The notes: generated by a model not told the origin, from the sequence alone. A stretch of 64,000 bases of DNA from Halorussus rarus (GCF_003369835.1 NZ_QPMJ01000001.1:434001-498000); one strand, 5' to 3'. Numbered from the stretch's first letter, positions 15,759 through 23,930 are shown. Numbers and translations are program-made.

Positions 15759-17570
15759 ATGCCAACAGATGGCAAGCAAGAGGGGGTTGACAGGAGGAGA
15801 GTCCTGCAAGTAATCGGCGCCGCGTCGGCCGCCGGTTTGGCCGGGTGCACCGGCGGGGGACAGCAGGAGACGACGACCGACGGCGGGGGGCAAGAGACGG
15901 GGACGACGACCGACGGCGGAGGGGGTGGCGGTCTGGGCGAGCGCGTACCGACCCTGACGTTCCAGTACTGGTCCGATCAGGGGCCGCCGACGGTCCTGTT
16001 CGAGGAGACCATCTCGAACATCCAGTCGGTCGCCTCGGATCTCGGCATCCAGATCGAGACCCAGCCGATGACGACGGCCCAGGGGATCACCGCGGTCGGC
16101 GACGACGTGCGGGAGTTCCACGTCGCGGTCAACAGCCACGGTCCCGACCCCGGGAGGCTCGACCCCAACAATCTGCTGCAGTCGTACAGCATCGGCCGCG
16201 CGGGCGCGAACGGGGAGTACAATCCCTCGAACTACGCGAACACGCAGTTCTCGGAGCTGGCCAACCAGCAGGAGAGTATCGGCGTCCCCGAGGAGCGCCG
16301 ACAGGTCGTCGGCGAGGCGATGAGCATCTACTCGGAGGACATGCCGTTCATCCCGACGATAGAGCGGCCGACGACGGCCGCGATCAACACGGACATGGTC
16401 CAGCCCATCGAGGCCGGTGGCGCGGGGCTGTCCGCGGTCAACTGGGCCGCGCTGGTCGAGAGCGGCGCTCAGACTCAGCAAGGGACGGACACCATCCTGG
16501 GGAACCTCCCCGGCGAGTTCCTCACCAGCAGTTTCTACCCGACCGTCGGCGACACCGACTCGCTGGGGCTGTACACCCAACTGACGCACTCGCCGCTGAT
16601 GTTGTACAACTCCGACTACGAACGGGTGCCCGTGCTGGCCGATGGGCTCGGGGAGGTTTCCGACGACGGAACGGAGGTCACGTTCACCCTGCGGGACGCG
16701 ACCTTCCACAACGGTGACCCGGTGACGCCCGAAGACGTCAAGTGGACCTACGAGTTCCTGGCCGCTCAGTATCACGAGGGCAACTACCAGTGGACCGCAC
16801 TCCCCGCGGAGCTGACCGTCGAGGTCGTCGACGACAGCACGGTCAAGTTCGTCACGCCGGAGCCGTCGCCGACGCTGGTGACGGCCCAGTTGCCGACGTT
16901 CGGCGTGTTGCCCCGGGACCCCTACGTCGAGGCCGGTATCGAGGAGAACCCGACCGACTTCGACGACCCGATGATCGGCGCCGGTCCCTACCAGATCACG
17001 CAGTACAACAATCAGGAGAACATCGCACTGGAGCCCCACGACGGGAATCCCCAGTTCGAAGTCCAATCGCCGATGATCCTGTCGATATACGACAGCGTCT
17101 CCGCGGTACGCCGGGCGTTCGAGAACGGCGAACTCAGCATCGCGGTGACGCTGACGCCCGACGCCGGCCGCCAGATATCGAACAGCATGGGCGACACTGC
17201 CCAGATCGTCAACGGAGCGGCGTTCCTCCCGTTCGGGATGATGCCCCAGATGTCGTACGCGCCGGGGATGTTCCGGGAGTTCCGCCAGGCGCTGTCGTAC
17301 GCAGTCGACCGGCAGGGCCTCAACGACACCTACGCGTTCGGCGAGTCCGACGAGGTCGTCTACGGCACGTTCAACTCCCAGCAACACCCGTGGTACGACG
17401 AGGACAACCTCACCAAGGTCGGCAAAGAGACCCGCGACGTGGAGGCCGCACGCCAGGCCCTCTCGGAGGCCGGTTGGGGATGGGACGACCAGGGCAGGCT
17501 CCACTACCCGTCGGGTGCCGACCTGGAGGCCTGGCCGGAGGGCGAGACGCCCAATCCCGAGAACTTCTGA
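15759..17570 (+). CDS. Solute-binding lipoprotein (SBP_bac_5 type) with permuted domain order, 603 aa
   Basis: This is the extracellular binding protein of the importer. It begins with a twin-arginine lipoprotein signal (DRRRVLQVIGAASAAGLAGC, lipid anchor at Cys30) and a Gly/Thr linker to about residue 62. Residues 64-237 read like the domain normally found at the C-terminus of this family (LTFQYW, a two-domain crossover strand, DPGRLDPNNLLQ, NPSNYANTQFSELANQQE, MPFIPTIE). Residues 240-603 read like the normal N-terminal and middle parts (SDYERVPVLADGLGEVSDDG, LRDATFHNGDPVTPEDV, FRQALSYAVDRQ, EAGWGWDDQGRLHYP). The gene ends where the usual linker to the C-terminal domain begins. Total length equals a complete protein, so the pieces are reordered, not missing. 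An alternative GTG start 9 nt upstream is possible. Confidence 0.88.
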   Translation: MPTDGKQEGVDRRRVLQVIGAASAAGLAGCTGGGQQETTTDGGGQETGTTTDGGGGGGLGERVPTLTFQYWSDQGPPTVLFEETISNIQSVASDLGIQIETQPMTTAQGITAVGDDVREFHVAVNSHGPDPGRLDPNNLLQSYSIGRAGANGEYNPSNYANTQFSELANQQESIGVPEERRQVVGEAMSIYSEDMPFIPTIERPTTAAINTDMVQPIEAGGAGLSAVNWAALVESGAQTQQGTDTILGNLPGEFLTSSFYPTVGDTDSLGLYTQLTHSPLMLYNSDYERVPVLADGLGEVSDDGTEVTFTLRDATFHNGDPVTPEDVKWTYEFLAAQYHEGNYQWTALPAELTVEVVDDSTVKFVTPEPSPTLVTAQLPTFGVLPRDPYVEAGIEENPTDFDDPMIGAGPYQITQYNNQENIALEPHDGNPQFEVQSPMILSIYDSVSAVRRAFENGELSIAVTLTPDAGRQISNSMGDTAQIVNGAAFLPFGMMPQMSYAPGMFREFRQALSYAVDRQGLNDTYAFGESDEVVYGTFNSQQHPWYDEDNLTKVGKETRDVEAARQALSEAGWGWDDQGRLHYPSGADLEAWPEGETPNPENF

Positions 17571-17836
17571 GGGGTAACTCTCTTCTCCATTACTTCCCGT
17601 CGAAACATCTGAAACCTCTCTACCGGCGGGTGTCCGGGACGGTCGACCGAGAGTGGGTCGCTGACCGGCCGCTACGGTCGCTCCGGGATTCAGTCCCCGC
17701 AGTCTTCGGTTCGCGTAGCGCTTCGACGGGAACGCCCGCGGAGAAACAGCTCCGAGCGATTCGGTCGCCGGAGCGCTGCGCTTCGCCGCGGGACCGTTCG
17801 GTCGAAACCGACGACGTGGCGCCGCCCCGACGCGAG
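17571..17836. other. Convergent intergenic region, no gene seen
   Basis: This lies between the stops of the binding protein (rightward) and FAH copy 2 (leftward). It contains several short GC-rich inverted repeats but no convincing ORF or RNA gene. Confidence 0.5.
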
Positions 17837-18568
17837 TCAGTCGAAACGGACCTCGTTCCGGAGGGTACCGACTCCGTCGACCTCGATCTCCACGCTGTCA
17901 CCCTCCTCCAGCCGACCGATGCCTTCCGGGGTCCCCGTGGCGATTACGTCGTCGGGTTCGAGCGTCACCAGCTTCGTTATCTCTTCGATGAGTTCCGCCA
18001 CCGGGAAAATCATCTTGTCGGTCGTGGCCTCCTGTCTGACCTCTCCGTTCACCCGCGACTGAACCGTCGGGTTCTCTGGCAGTTCGTCCGGCGTCGCAAC
18101 CACCGGGCCGATCGGCGCGGCGTTGTCGAAGGCCTTCCCGCGGATCCAGTTCTGCTCCTTCCGCTGGTCCTCGCGGTTCGAGAGGTCGTTGACGCACGTG
18201 TACCCCCGTATCACGCTATCGGCGTCCGACGCCGAGACGTTCCGGCACTGCTCGCCGATGACGACGCCTAACTCGGCCTCGTAGTCGATGCGTTCTTTGT
18301 CCGCCGGAAGCGTGACCGTGTCGCCGTGTCCGGCGAGCGTGTTCGGCCCCTTCAGGAACAGGAGCGGCCGGTCGGGGACCTCCGAATCGGTCTCCGCGGC
18401 GTGCTCGGCGTAGTTCCGCCCGATGCAGACGATCTTCGACGGTTCCACCGGCGGGAGCAGTCGGACCTCGTCGAGGTCGTACGTCCGCCCGGCGAAGGCG
18501 ACGCCGTCGCCGGTCCACTCACCGCGCCGTTCGCTTCCGGCCGGATCGAGAAATCTCACCTGCTTCAT
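17837..18568 (-). CDS. Fumarylacetoacetate hydrolase family protein, 243 aa, copy 2
   Basis: A close paralog of the FAH at 7275-8048. Whole blocks are the same or nearly so, for example EAELGVVIGEQCRNVS, CVNDLSNR and DNAAPIGPVVA. It has the same metal-site pattern (Glu, Glu, Asp) and the family opening IVCIGRNYAEHAAE. It is slightly shorter at the C-terminus, lacking the GDVDHDFMPDQ tail of copy 1. The ATG at 18568 (MKQVRFLD) lines up with copy 1. It follows HpcH/HpaI aldolase and amidase on the same strand, which fits a role on 2-oxo acids made by that pathway. Confidence 0.9.
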   Translation of the reverse strand: MKQVRFLDPAGSERRGEWTGDGVAFAGRTYDLDEVRLLPPVEPSKIVCIGRNYAEHAAETDSEVPDRPLLFLKGPNTLAGHGDTVTLPADKERIDYEAELGVVIGEQCRNVSASDADSVIRGYTCVNDLSNREDQRKEQNWIRGKAFDNAAPIGPVVATPDELPENPTVQSRVNGEVRQEATTDKMIFPVAELIEEITKLVTLEPDDVIATGTPEGIGRLEEGDSVEIEVDGVGTLRNEVRFD

Positions 18569-18674
18569 ACCTACTCTCGACGTCGACCGATTCGGCAAAG
18601 TATCTTCTCTATAATTATGATTCGGCGATTCCTTGTACGAAGGGCCGATTCCGGGAATCCGACGCCTCTCGACG

Positions 18675-20123
18675 TCACTTCGGATACGACTCGTCCCACG
18701 GCCGCTTGCGCTCGAAGGCGGCGCTCGCCGCGAGCACGTCGTCGTCTGCGAACCGCCCGCCGGCGACCTGCAGTCCCACTGGGAGGCCGTCGTCGGTGAC
18801 CCCGGCCGGAATCGAGGCGGCGGGATGGCCGCTCATGTTGAACGGCTGGGTGAGGACCCAGCCCCGGAGCGGTTCGACCTCGGTCCCGTCTATCTCGGTC
18901 GGATCCTCGCCGTGGGGGAACGGCGGGACCGCGAGCGTCGCCGTGGCGAGCAGGTCGTACTCGGCGAGCAGTTCCCGGAGGGCGTCGTAGATTTTCGTGC
19001 GGATGACGTCGGCGCGCTTGTACTCGCGGGTGGAGACCGCGTCGGATTCGAGGATGGTCTCGACGGTGACCGACCGGAGGCGGTCGCGGTCCGCGCCGCG
19101 AGGGTCGAGGTCGTGTTCGGCTTCGAGCGCGTCGAACAGCGCCTCCCAGCGCACCTTCGCGAACGTGTAGAACGCGTCGAGGACGTCGGCCTGTTCGAGG
19201 TCGAGGTCCGGGTCGGCGCGCTCGACCACCGCGCCGGCGCGCTCGAAGGCGTCGACGGCGTCGTCGAGGGCGGCTCGCACCCGGGAATCGAGCGGGTAGA
19301 TGCCGAAGTCCGGAGTGTACGCGATCCGCATCCCGTCTATCGCGCGTTCGGTCGCGGCGACGAAGTCGGTCCCGTCGTCGGGAAGGCTGAACGGATCGGC
19401 CGGGTGGGGACCCGTCATCACTTCGAGCATCAGTGCGGCGTCCTCGACCGAGCGGGCCATGGGGCCGAGGTGCGTGAACGGCGTGTGGTGCCCGAACGCG
19501 TCGGGACGGTTGTCGATGGGAACGCGACCGAACGACGGCTTCAGCCCGTACACGCCGCAGAACGAGGCCGGCGTCCGGATGGAGCCGCCTGTGTCCGACC
19601 CCTGTGCCAGCGGGACGAGCCGGTCGCCGAGCGCCGCGCCGGCGCCCCCGGACGACCCGCCGGCGTTTCTGTCTGGATCGAATGGAGTCCCGGTCGGCCC
19701 GACGACTCTGTTGTCGGTCGTACACCCCAGCCCGAACTCCGGCGTGTTCGTCTTGCCGATCACGACCGCGCCCGCGTCGAGGAGCCGCTCGACGAACGGC
19801 GCGTTCGCGTCGGCGACGCGGTTCTCCAGCAGCTTCGACCCATGGGTCGTGGTCACCCCGGCGACGTCGTCGAGGTCCTTGATCGCGACCGGGACGCCGG
19901 CCAGCGGCCCGGGCGGATCGCCGCGCTCGACCGCCTCGTCCACTTCCCTGGCGGTTTCCCGCGCCAGGTCGTCGGTCACCGTCACGAAGGCGTTGGTCCG
20001 GTCGTTCCGTTCGTCGATCCGCTCGAGCAGCGCATCCACGATTTCCGTGGCGGTAAGGTCGCCGTCGCGGACCCGCCGCGCCATTTCCGCGGCCGTCAGG
20101 CCATGTATCTCGGAGCCTGCCAT
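18675..20123 (-). CDS. Amidase signature family enzyme, 482 aa
   Basis: Amidase-signature hydrolases split amide bonds with a Ser-cisSer-Lys triad. Lys82 lies in VAIKDLDD, Ser157 in NAGGSSGG and the nucleophile Ser181 in GSDTGGSIRTP; all three are present. Length is normal. The sequence resembles general amidases rather than GatA, and there are no gatB/gatC neighbours. The ATG at 20123 is set by the family N-terminus; the long upstream frame is the shadow of the aldolase gene. It lies between aldolase and FAH copy 2, so it may release an acid from an imported amide or peptide-like compound. Confidence 0.93.
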   Translation of the reverse strand: MAGSEIHGLTAAEMARRVRDGDLTATEIVDALLERIDERNDRTNAFVTVTDDLARETAREVDEAVERGDPPGPLAGVPVAIKDLDDVAGVTTTHGSKLLENRVADANAPFVERLLDAGAVVIGKTNTPEFGLGCTTDNRVVGPTGTPFDPDRNAGGSSGGAGAALGDRLVPLAQGSDTGGSIRTPASFCGVYGLKPSFGRVPIDNRPDAFGHHTPFTHLGPMARSVEDAALMLEVMTGPHPADPFSLPDDGTDFVAATERAIDGMRIAYTPDFGIYPLDSRVRAALDDAVDAFERAGAVVERADPDLDLEQADVLDAFYTFAKVRWEALFDALEAEHDLDPRGADRDRLRSVTVETILESDAVSTREYKRADVIRTKIYDALRELLAEYDLLATATLAVPPFPHGEDPTEIDGTEVEPLRGWVLTQPFNMSGHPAASIPAGVTDDGLPVGLQVAGGRFADDDVLAASAAFERKRPWDESYPK

Positions 20124-20215
20124 GTCCCGTCCACGACGGCGACCCGCAAAAGGCTGTCCTCGACCGGGCGACGGGCCGGTTCCCGCCGCACGACCGCTCG
20201 GGCCCGCCTCGCCAA

Positions 20216-21004
20216 CTACTCGCTCGGCTCGACGGCCGCCGCCCGGAGGTGCTCGACCCGCTCGCCGAGTACCTCGCGGGCCGCCGAGAGCTCGTCGCCG
20301 ACGCGCACCAGCCGATACTCCTCCTCGAGCGCGGACTCGGCGGTCGCGCGGTCGTCGGCCGCACATCCCACCGGGACGTCGGCCGCGAGGCACGCGTCCC
20401 GTACCGTCGCGACGGCCTCCCGGACCTCCGGGTGGTCCTTCTCGACCGGGTGACCCAGCGCGACCGAGAGGTCGGCCGGTCCGACGAAGGCGAATCCGAG
20501 TTCGGGCACCGACAGGAGTTCGTCGATTTCCTCGAGTGCGGCTTTCGTCTCGACCATCGTTCCGACGACGATGTCCTCGTCTGCGGGTCGCGCGCCCGCG
20601 CCCCAGGCGTTCGCGCGGCCCGTCGTCGCACCGCGGCCGCCGGGGGCGCCGTCGTAGGTGAATCGAGTCGCCGAGACGACCTCCCGGAGCTGCGCCGCCG
20701 TTTCGACGTGGGGCACGAGGACTGTCCGGACGCCCGCCGCGAGCAACTTCCTGGCGGTCGTCGGGTCGGGGGCGGGCAGGCGGACCAGCGGTTCGATGCC
20801 GGCCGCGTCGGCCGCACGGGTCAGCTCGTCGACCGCGGTGCTGTCCAGCGGACTGCCGCCCAACTGTTCGAAGTCGAGCCACGCGAAGTCGAACCCGAGC
20901 GCGCCGTACACCTCGACGACCGCCGGGGACATCGTCATCGCCTTCGCGCCGATTACGGGTTCGCCCTCGTCCCACTTCCGACGGATCGTGTTATCACTTG
21001 CCAT
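20216..21004 (-). CDS. HpcH/HpaI-family class II aldolase, 262 aa
   Basis: Members are metal-dependent aldolases that cleave 4-hydroxy-2-oxo acids, giving pyruvate and an aldehyde, in aromatic and sugar-acid breakdown. Visible features are GFDFAWLDFEQLGG near the N-terminus, VRLPAPDPTTARKLLAAGVRTVLVPHVE, the metal-binding MVETKAAL and FAFVGPADLSVALG. Length is as expected. It is the first gene of the leftward aldolase-amidase-FAH group and starts near the right border of the island. Confidence 0.92.
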   Translation of the reverse strand: MASDNTIRRKWDEGEPVIGAKAMTMSPAVVEVYGALGFDFAWLDFEQLGGSPLDSTAVDELTRAADAAGIEPLVRLPAPDPTTARKLLAAGVRTVLVPHVETAAQLREVVSATRFTYDGAPGGRGATTGRANAWGAGARPADEDIVVGTMVETKAALEEIDELLSVPELGFAFVGPADLSVALGHPVEKDHPEVREAVATVRDACLAADVPVGCAADDRATAESALEEEYRLVRVGDELSAAREVLGERVEHLRAAAVEPSE

Positions 21005-21054
21005 GAGGGACAGAATCCGCGCGCGTAGTTGAACGTGACGCCGGTGCGGGCCGT

Positions 21055-21120
21055 TCGGAACTCGGTTTCACGGTCGAGTGGGAGGGGCTGAGCGGCGGGA
21101 CGGTCCGGGAGAAGGAGTGA
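21055..21120 (+). pseudogene. Remnant of a second bax1 3' end (right island-flanking repeat)
   Basis: The frame reads SELGFTVEWEGLSGGTVREKE and then TGA. The functional Bax1 ends SELGYAVEWEGLSGGTVRRKG. Base by base, 54 of 66 nt match 7141-7206, with 29 consecutive identities at 21073-21101. No homology to bax1 is seen upstream of 21055. It is in direct orientation relative to bax1, so the island lies between a complete gene and a spare 3' end. Confidence 0.85.
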
Positions 21121-21132
21121 GGTGAAGAGACC

Positions 21133-21663
21133 TCAGAGGTCGCGCTGGCGGCCCTTCGGCACCGGACTCTGGAGTTCGCCGTGGACGTAGAGGCCGACGC
21201 CGAGGGGTTCGGGGGCGCCGGCCTGGTCGTGGGCCGCGACCAGGTACCCCCAGTCGCCGTCCCAGTCGAGTTCCTGGTCCTCGCCCCGGACGAACGTCCG
21301 GGCCTGCTCGCGGGTGAGTCGAATGACGTTCCTCGTCGCCTCGCGGCCGAACCGCTGGACCGCGTCGGTCGTCGGCTTCCAGTGCTCCTGGCGGGTCCGC
21401 AGGAACGTCATCCCCAGCGCCTCGACCCGGATTGGCGAGGGCGCCTCGCCCCGGAGAATCCAGATCTTGCCCTTCCCTTTCTCCCAGAAGGTGTAGCCGT
21501 CGAACGTCTCGGGCGGGACGCCGAACCGGTCGTCCCACCAGTCGACGACCTCCCGCCGGGTCGCCCGGCCCTCGACTTCGCGCTCGTCGGCGGTCTCGGG
21601 CAGGCGGTCGAACCGCTGGCCGACGTTGGTCTTGCCGGCCCCGCCGCCGCTCTCGCCGCTCAT
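21133..21663 (-). CDS. Uncharacterised companion of the RNA m5C methyltransferase, 176 aa (DUF7122-like)
   Basis: The ATG at 21663 overlaps the methyltransferase stop by 4 nt (ATGA), so the two are translated together. Visible features are an acidic N-terminus, VVDWWDDRFGVPPETFDGYTFWEKGKGKIWIL, and GMTFLRTRQEHWKPTTDAVQRFG. This resembles the PUA-like RNA-binding extension found fused to some NOP2/Sun methyltransferases, here as a separate protein. I believe haloarchaeal relatives are listed as DUF7122, but that is from memory. Confidence 0.75.
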   Translation of the reverse strand: MSGESGGGAGKTNVGQRFDRLPETADEREVEGRATRREVVDWWDDRFGVPPETFDGYTFWEKGKGKIWILRGEAPSPIRVEALGMTFLRTRQEHWKPTTDAVQRFGREATRNVIRLTREQARTFVRGEDQELDWDGDWGYLVAAHDQAGAPEPLGVGLYVHGELQSPVPKGRQRDL

Positions 21664-22568
21664 CCCGCCACCTCCAGTTTCGCGCAGAAGAACCCGCCGG
21701 TGTCGTTGTGGTGGGGATAGAACCGCTTCGCTTTCCGGACGCTCTCGTCGAACCGCTCGCCGTCCCACTCGGCGACGCCGGGCCGGGCGTCGAGGCCGAC
21801 GTCGAACTCGACGAGCCGGCAGTCCTCCTCGTCGAGCACGTGGTCGACCACGGCCTCGTTCTCCTCGGGCGCGAACGTGCAGGTCGAGTAGACGACCGTG
21901 CCGCCCTCCTTCGTGGCCTGGACCGCGCGCCGGAGGATGCCCTTCTGGACGCCGGCGACGCTCCGGACGTGGTCCATCGTCCAGTCGTCGAGCGTGGTCG
22001 GGTTCTTCCGTATCGTCCCCTCGCACGAGCAGGGCACGTCGACGAGCGCTCGGTCGAAGGCGTCTAAATCGAACGGCTTGAGCGAGAAGTTCCGGGCGTC
22101 GGCGTTCGTGACGGCGGCGTTCGTCACGCCGAGTCGCTCGGTGTTGAACCGCAGCGCAGACAGCCGACCCAGGTTGTTGTCGTTGGCGACGACGAGTCCT
22201 TCATCGTCCATCAGCGCCGCGAGCTGGGTGGTCTTGCTCCCCGGTGCGGCGCAGGCGTCCCAGACGCGCTCGCCGGCCTCCGGCGCGAGTACCTCGGCCG
22301 GAATCGCCGAGACCTCCTCCTGGCCGTGGACCCAGCCGTGGTACGACGCCCACGTGCTGCCGGGGGCGTCGGTGTCGAGCTCCAGCACGGTGTCGGACCA
22401 CTCGCGGTCGGTCCAGCCGACCCCGTCCTCGTCGAGCGCCGCCTTCGCCCGTTCCGGGGTCGCCTTGATCGTGTTGACCCGGACGACCGAGGGAAGCGGC
22501 CGCCGGCAGGCGTCGAGGAACGCCTCGAAGTCGTCGACCAGCGGTTCGTACCGCTCGAGTGTCTCCAT
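21660..22568 (-). CDS. RsmB/NOP2/Sun-family RNA cytosine-5 methyltransferase, 302 aa
   Basis: This SAM-dependent enzyme methylates C5 of cytosine in rRNA or tRNA. The SAM-binding motif is ACAAPGSKTTQLAALM. The two catalytic Cys motifs are VDVPCSCEGTIRKNP (motif IV) and VYSTCTFAPEENE (motif VI). Motif IV has PCSCEG where the family usually has PCSGEG, adding a third Cys in the active site. The ATG at 22568 (METLERYEP) is preferred over an in-frame start 177 nt upstream, which would run into the divergent gene's promoter. The target base cannot be assigned. Confidence 0.92.
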   Translation of the reverse strand: METLERYEPLVDDFEAFLDACRRPLPSVVRVNTIKATPERAKAALDEDGVGWTDREWSDTVLELDTDAPGSTWASYHGWVHGQEEVSAIPAEVLAPEAGERVWDACAAPGSKTTQLAALMDDEGLVVANDNNLGRLSALRFNTERLGVTNAAVTNADARNFSLKPFDLDAFDRALVDVPCSCEGTIRKNPTTLDDWTMDHVRSVAGVQKGILRRAVQATKEGGTVVYSTCTFAPEENEAVVDHVLDEEDCRLVEFDVGLDARPGVAEWDGERFDESVRKAKRFYPHHNDTGGFFCAKLEVAG

Positions 22569-22671
22569 CGGTCGACGGTTGGCGCGAGCCGCGCTTGTGG
22601 GTTTCGGAACCCGGCGAGTGCCGGCGGGTCCGGCCGTAGCCGTTACCCGTCCTTCGCCCGTCGTCTCACGC

Positions 22672-22950
22672 ATGGCAAACGCGAACGCACCCGACGACAT
22701 CGACTGGGACGACGCCGCTCGAATGGAGCTGGAGCCCGACGCCATCCACGAGAGCGACAGCGGCTACTACTTCGACTGCCCGGAGTGCGGCTCGCCGGCG
22801 ACCATCGAGAACATCATCGAAGAGCGCAGGTGCAACGGCTATCTCAACGAGCAGGTGGAGGGCATCGACTTCGACGTCGAGAACATCTCCTGCTCGGCCC
22901 TGCTCCAGCTCGAACTCGCGTACACCGCCGACCCCGAGTCCGAGACGTAG
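22672..22950 (+). CDS. Small zinc-ribbon-like acidic protein, 92 aa
   Basis: Residues 30-60 contain a CPEC knuckle followed by single Cys residues (RRCNGYLN, ISCSALL) that could complete a zinc site. The rest is acidic. No known family is recognised with certainty; similar short proteins are common in haloarchaea. It is divergent from the methyltransferase and 93 nt upstream of the PAC2 gene. Confidence 0.7.
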   Translation: MANANAPDDIDWDDAARMELEPDAIHESDSGYYFDCPECGSPATIENIIEERRCNGYLNEQVEGIDFDVENISCSALLQLELAYTADPESET

Positions 22951-23043
22951 CCCTGTCGCCCGACGACCGCGACGCCGCTCGGTCGCGAAGCGGCGAGCGA
23001 ACCAGCCCGGACCTTTATGCGCGCGCTGACGTAACTGGCTGCC

Positions 23044-23790
23044 ATGGCAAGCGTCACGATCCACGACGACGACGTCTCGCTGGACCGACCCGCGCTGGTC
23101 GAGGGGCTCCCCGGCGTCGGGCTGGTCGGCAAGCTGGCGACCGACCACCTCGTCGAGTCGTTCGGGATGAGCTACTACGCCAGCATCGACTGCGAGGGCC
23201 TGCCGCGCATCGCGGTGTACGAGGACGACAGCCGAACGCTCCGGCCGCCGGTCCGGCTCTACGCCGACGAGTCGCGGGACCTCGTGGCGCTCCAGAGCGA
23301 CGTCCCGGTGTCGGCGTCGGCGGCCCCGGAGTTCGCCGCCTGCGTCACCGACTGGATCGCCGACCGCGAGGCCACGCCGGTCTACATGAGCGGGCTCCCC
23401 ACCGAGAAGGACGCCGCCGAGATTCCGACGCTCTACGGCGTCGCGACGGGTGACGCCGGCGACCGACTCGACGAGCAGGAGATCTCCACTCCCCGCGAGC
23501 GCGGCGCGGTCAGCGGCCCGACGGGCGCGCTGCTCTACGAGGCCGACGCCCGGGGGCTCGACGCGCTGGGCCTCGTCGTGGAGAGCGACCCGCAGTTCCC
23601 GGACCCCGAGGCCGCCCGCATCCTCATCGAGCACGGCATCTCGCCGCTGGCGGGCGTCGAGGTCCCGACCGACGACCTGGTCGAACGCGCCGAGGAGATC
23701 AGCGAGCAGAAGGAGCAGCTCGCCCAGCGGATGCAGGAGGCCGAGACCGACGAGAGCTCGCAGGCCCAACCGCTCCGGATGTTCCAATAG
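23044..23790 (+). CDS. PAC2-family (proteasome assembly chaperone-like) protein, 248 aa
   Basis: The PAC2 fold is recognised by the opening RPALVEGLPGVGLVGKLATDHLVE, the strand pattern LVALQSDVPV, and GAVSGPTGALLYEADARGLDALGLVVES. Archaeal members are often called proteasome assembly chaperones, though direct evidence is limited. The C-terminus is a charged helix (about 215-240). The gene ends in a post-stop hairpin element. Function is inferred from the family only. Confidence 0.85.
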   Translation: MASVTIHDDDVSLDRPALVEGLPGVGLVGKLATDHLVESFGMSYYASIDCEGLPRIAVYEDDSRTLRPPVRLYADESRDLVALQSDVPVSASAAPEFAACVTDWIADREATPVYMSGLPTEKDAAEIPTLYGVATGDAGDRLDEQEISTPRERGAVSGPTGALLYEADARGLDALGLVVESDPQFPDPEAARILIEHGISPLAGVEVPTDDLVERAEEISEQKEQLAQRMQEAETDESSQAQPLRMFQ

Positions 23791-23930
23791 TACCTTTTTA
23801 CTTCGTCGGGTGTCCTCGCGCCTCCGGCGCTGCGGGCACCACTCCTCGTAAAAATCTACGCTAAAAACTCCCGCTCGCTCACTGCGTTCGCTCGCGGCGA
23901 AACGGCGCTTCGCGCCGTATGCTGGTGCGC
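23791..23930 (+). repeat. Post-stop structured element, copy C (after the PAC2 gene)
   Basis: It begins one base after the TAG stop. TTTTTAC (23795-23801) pairs with GTAAAAA (23848-23854). Inside are GGTGTCC/GGGCACC (7 bp with one G-T) and GCGCC/GGCGC. After it come CTAAAAAC, a CGCTCGCTCACTGCGTTCGC block, and a hairpin ACGGCGC-TTC-GCGCCGT. The layout is the same as copies A, B and D with different stem sequences. Confidence 0.8.

Larger units (their letters stand above)
7207..21054. other. Catabolic/transport island between duplicated bax1 ends
   Basis: The 13.8-kb segment holds AKR-MFS-FAH, a thioredoxin-like protein, a complete ABC importer and HpcH/HpaI aldolase-amidase-FAH. It separates bax1 from a second, partial bax1 C-terminus. 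Repair and RNA-modification housekeeping genes lie on either side. I see no integrase, transposase or tRNA at the borders, so acquisition by recombination at bax1 is an inference. Confidence 0.65.

Noticed and set aside
15759-17570. Reading the binding protein as truncated at the C-terminus
   Set aside because: The missing C-terminal domain is present at the N-terminal end, and total length is normal, so permutation fits better than truncation.
20124-20975. The 766-aa frame that fuses aldolase-shadow and amidase
   Set aside because: The upstream part is another frame of the aldolase gene; the amidase begins at the ATG at 20123.
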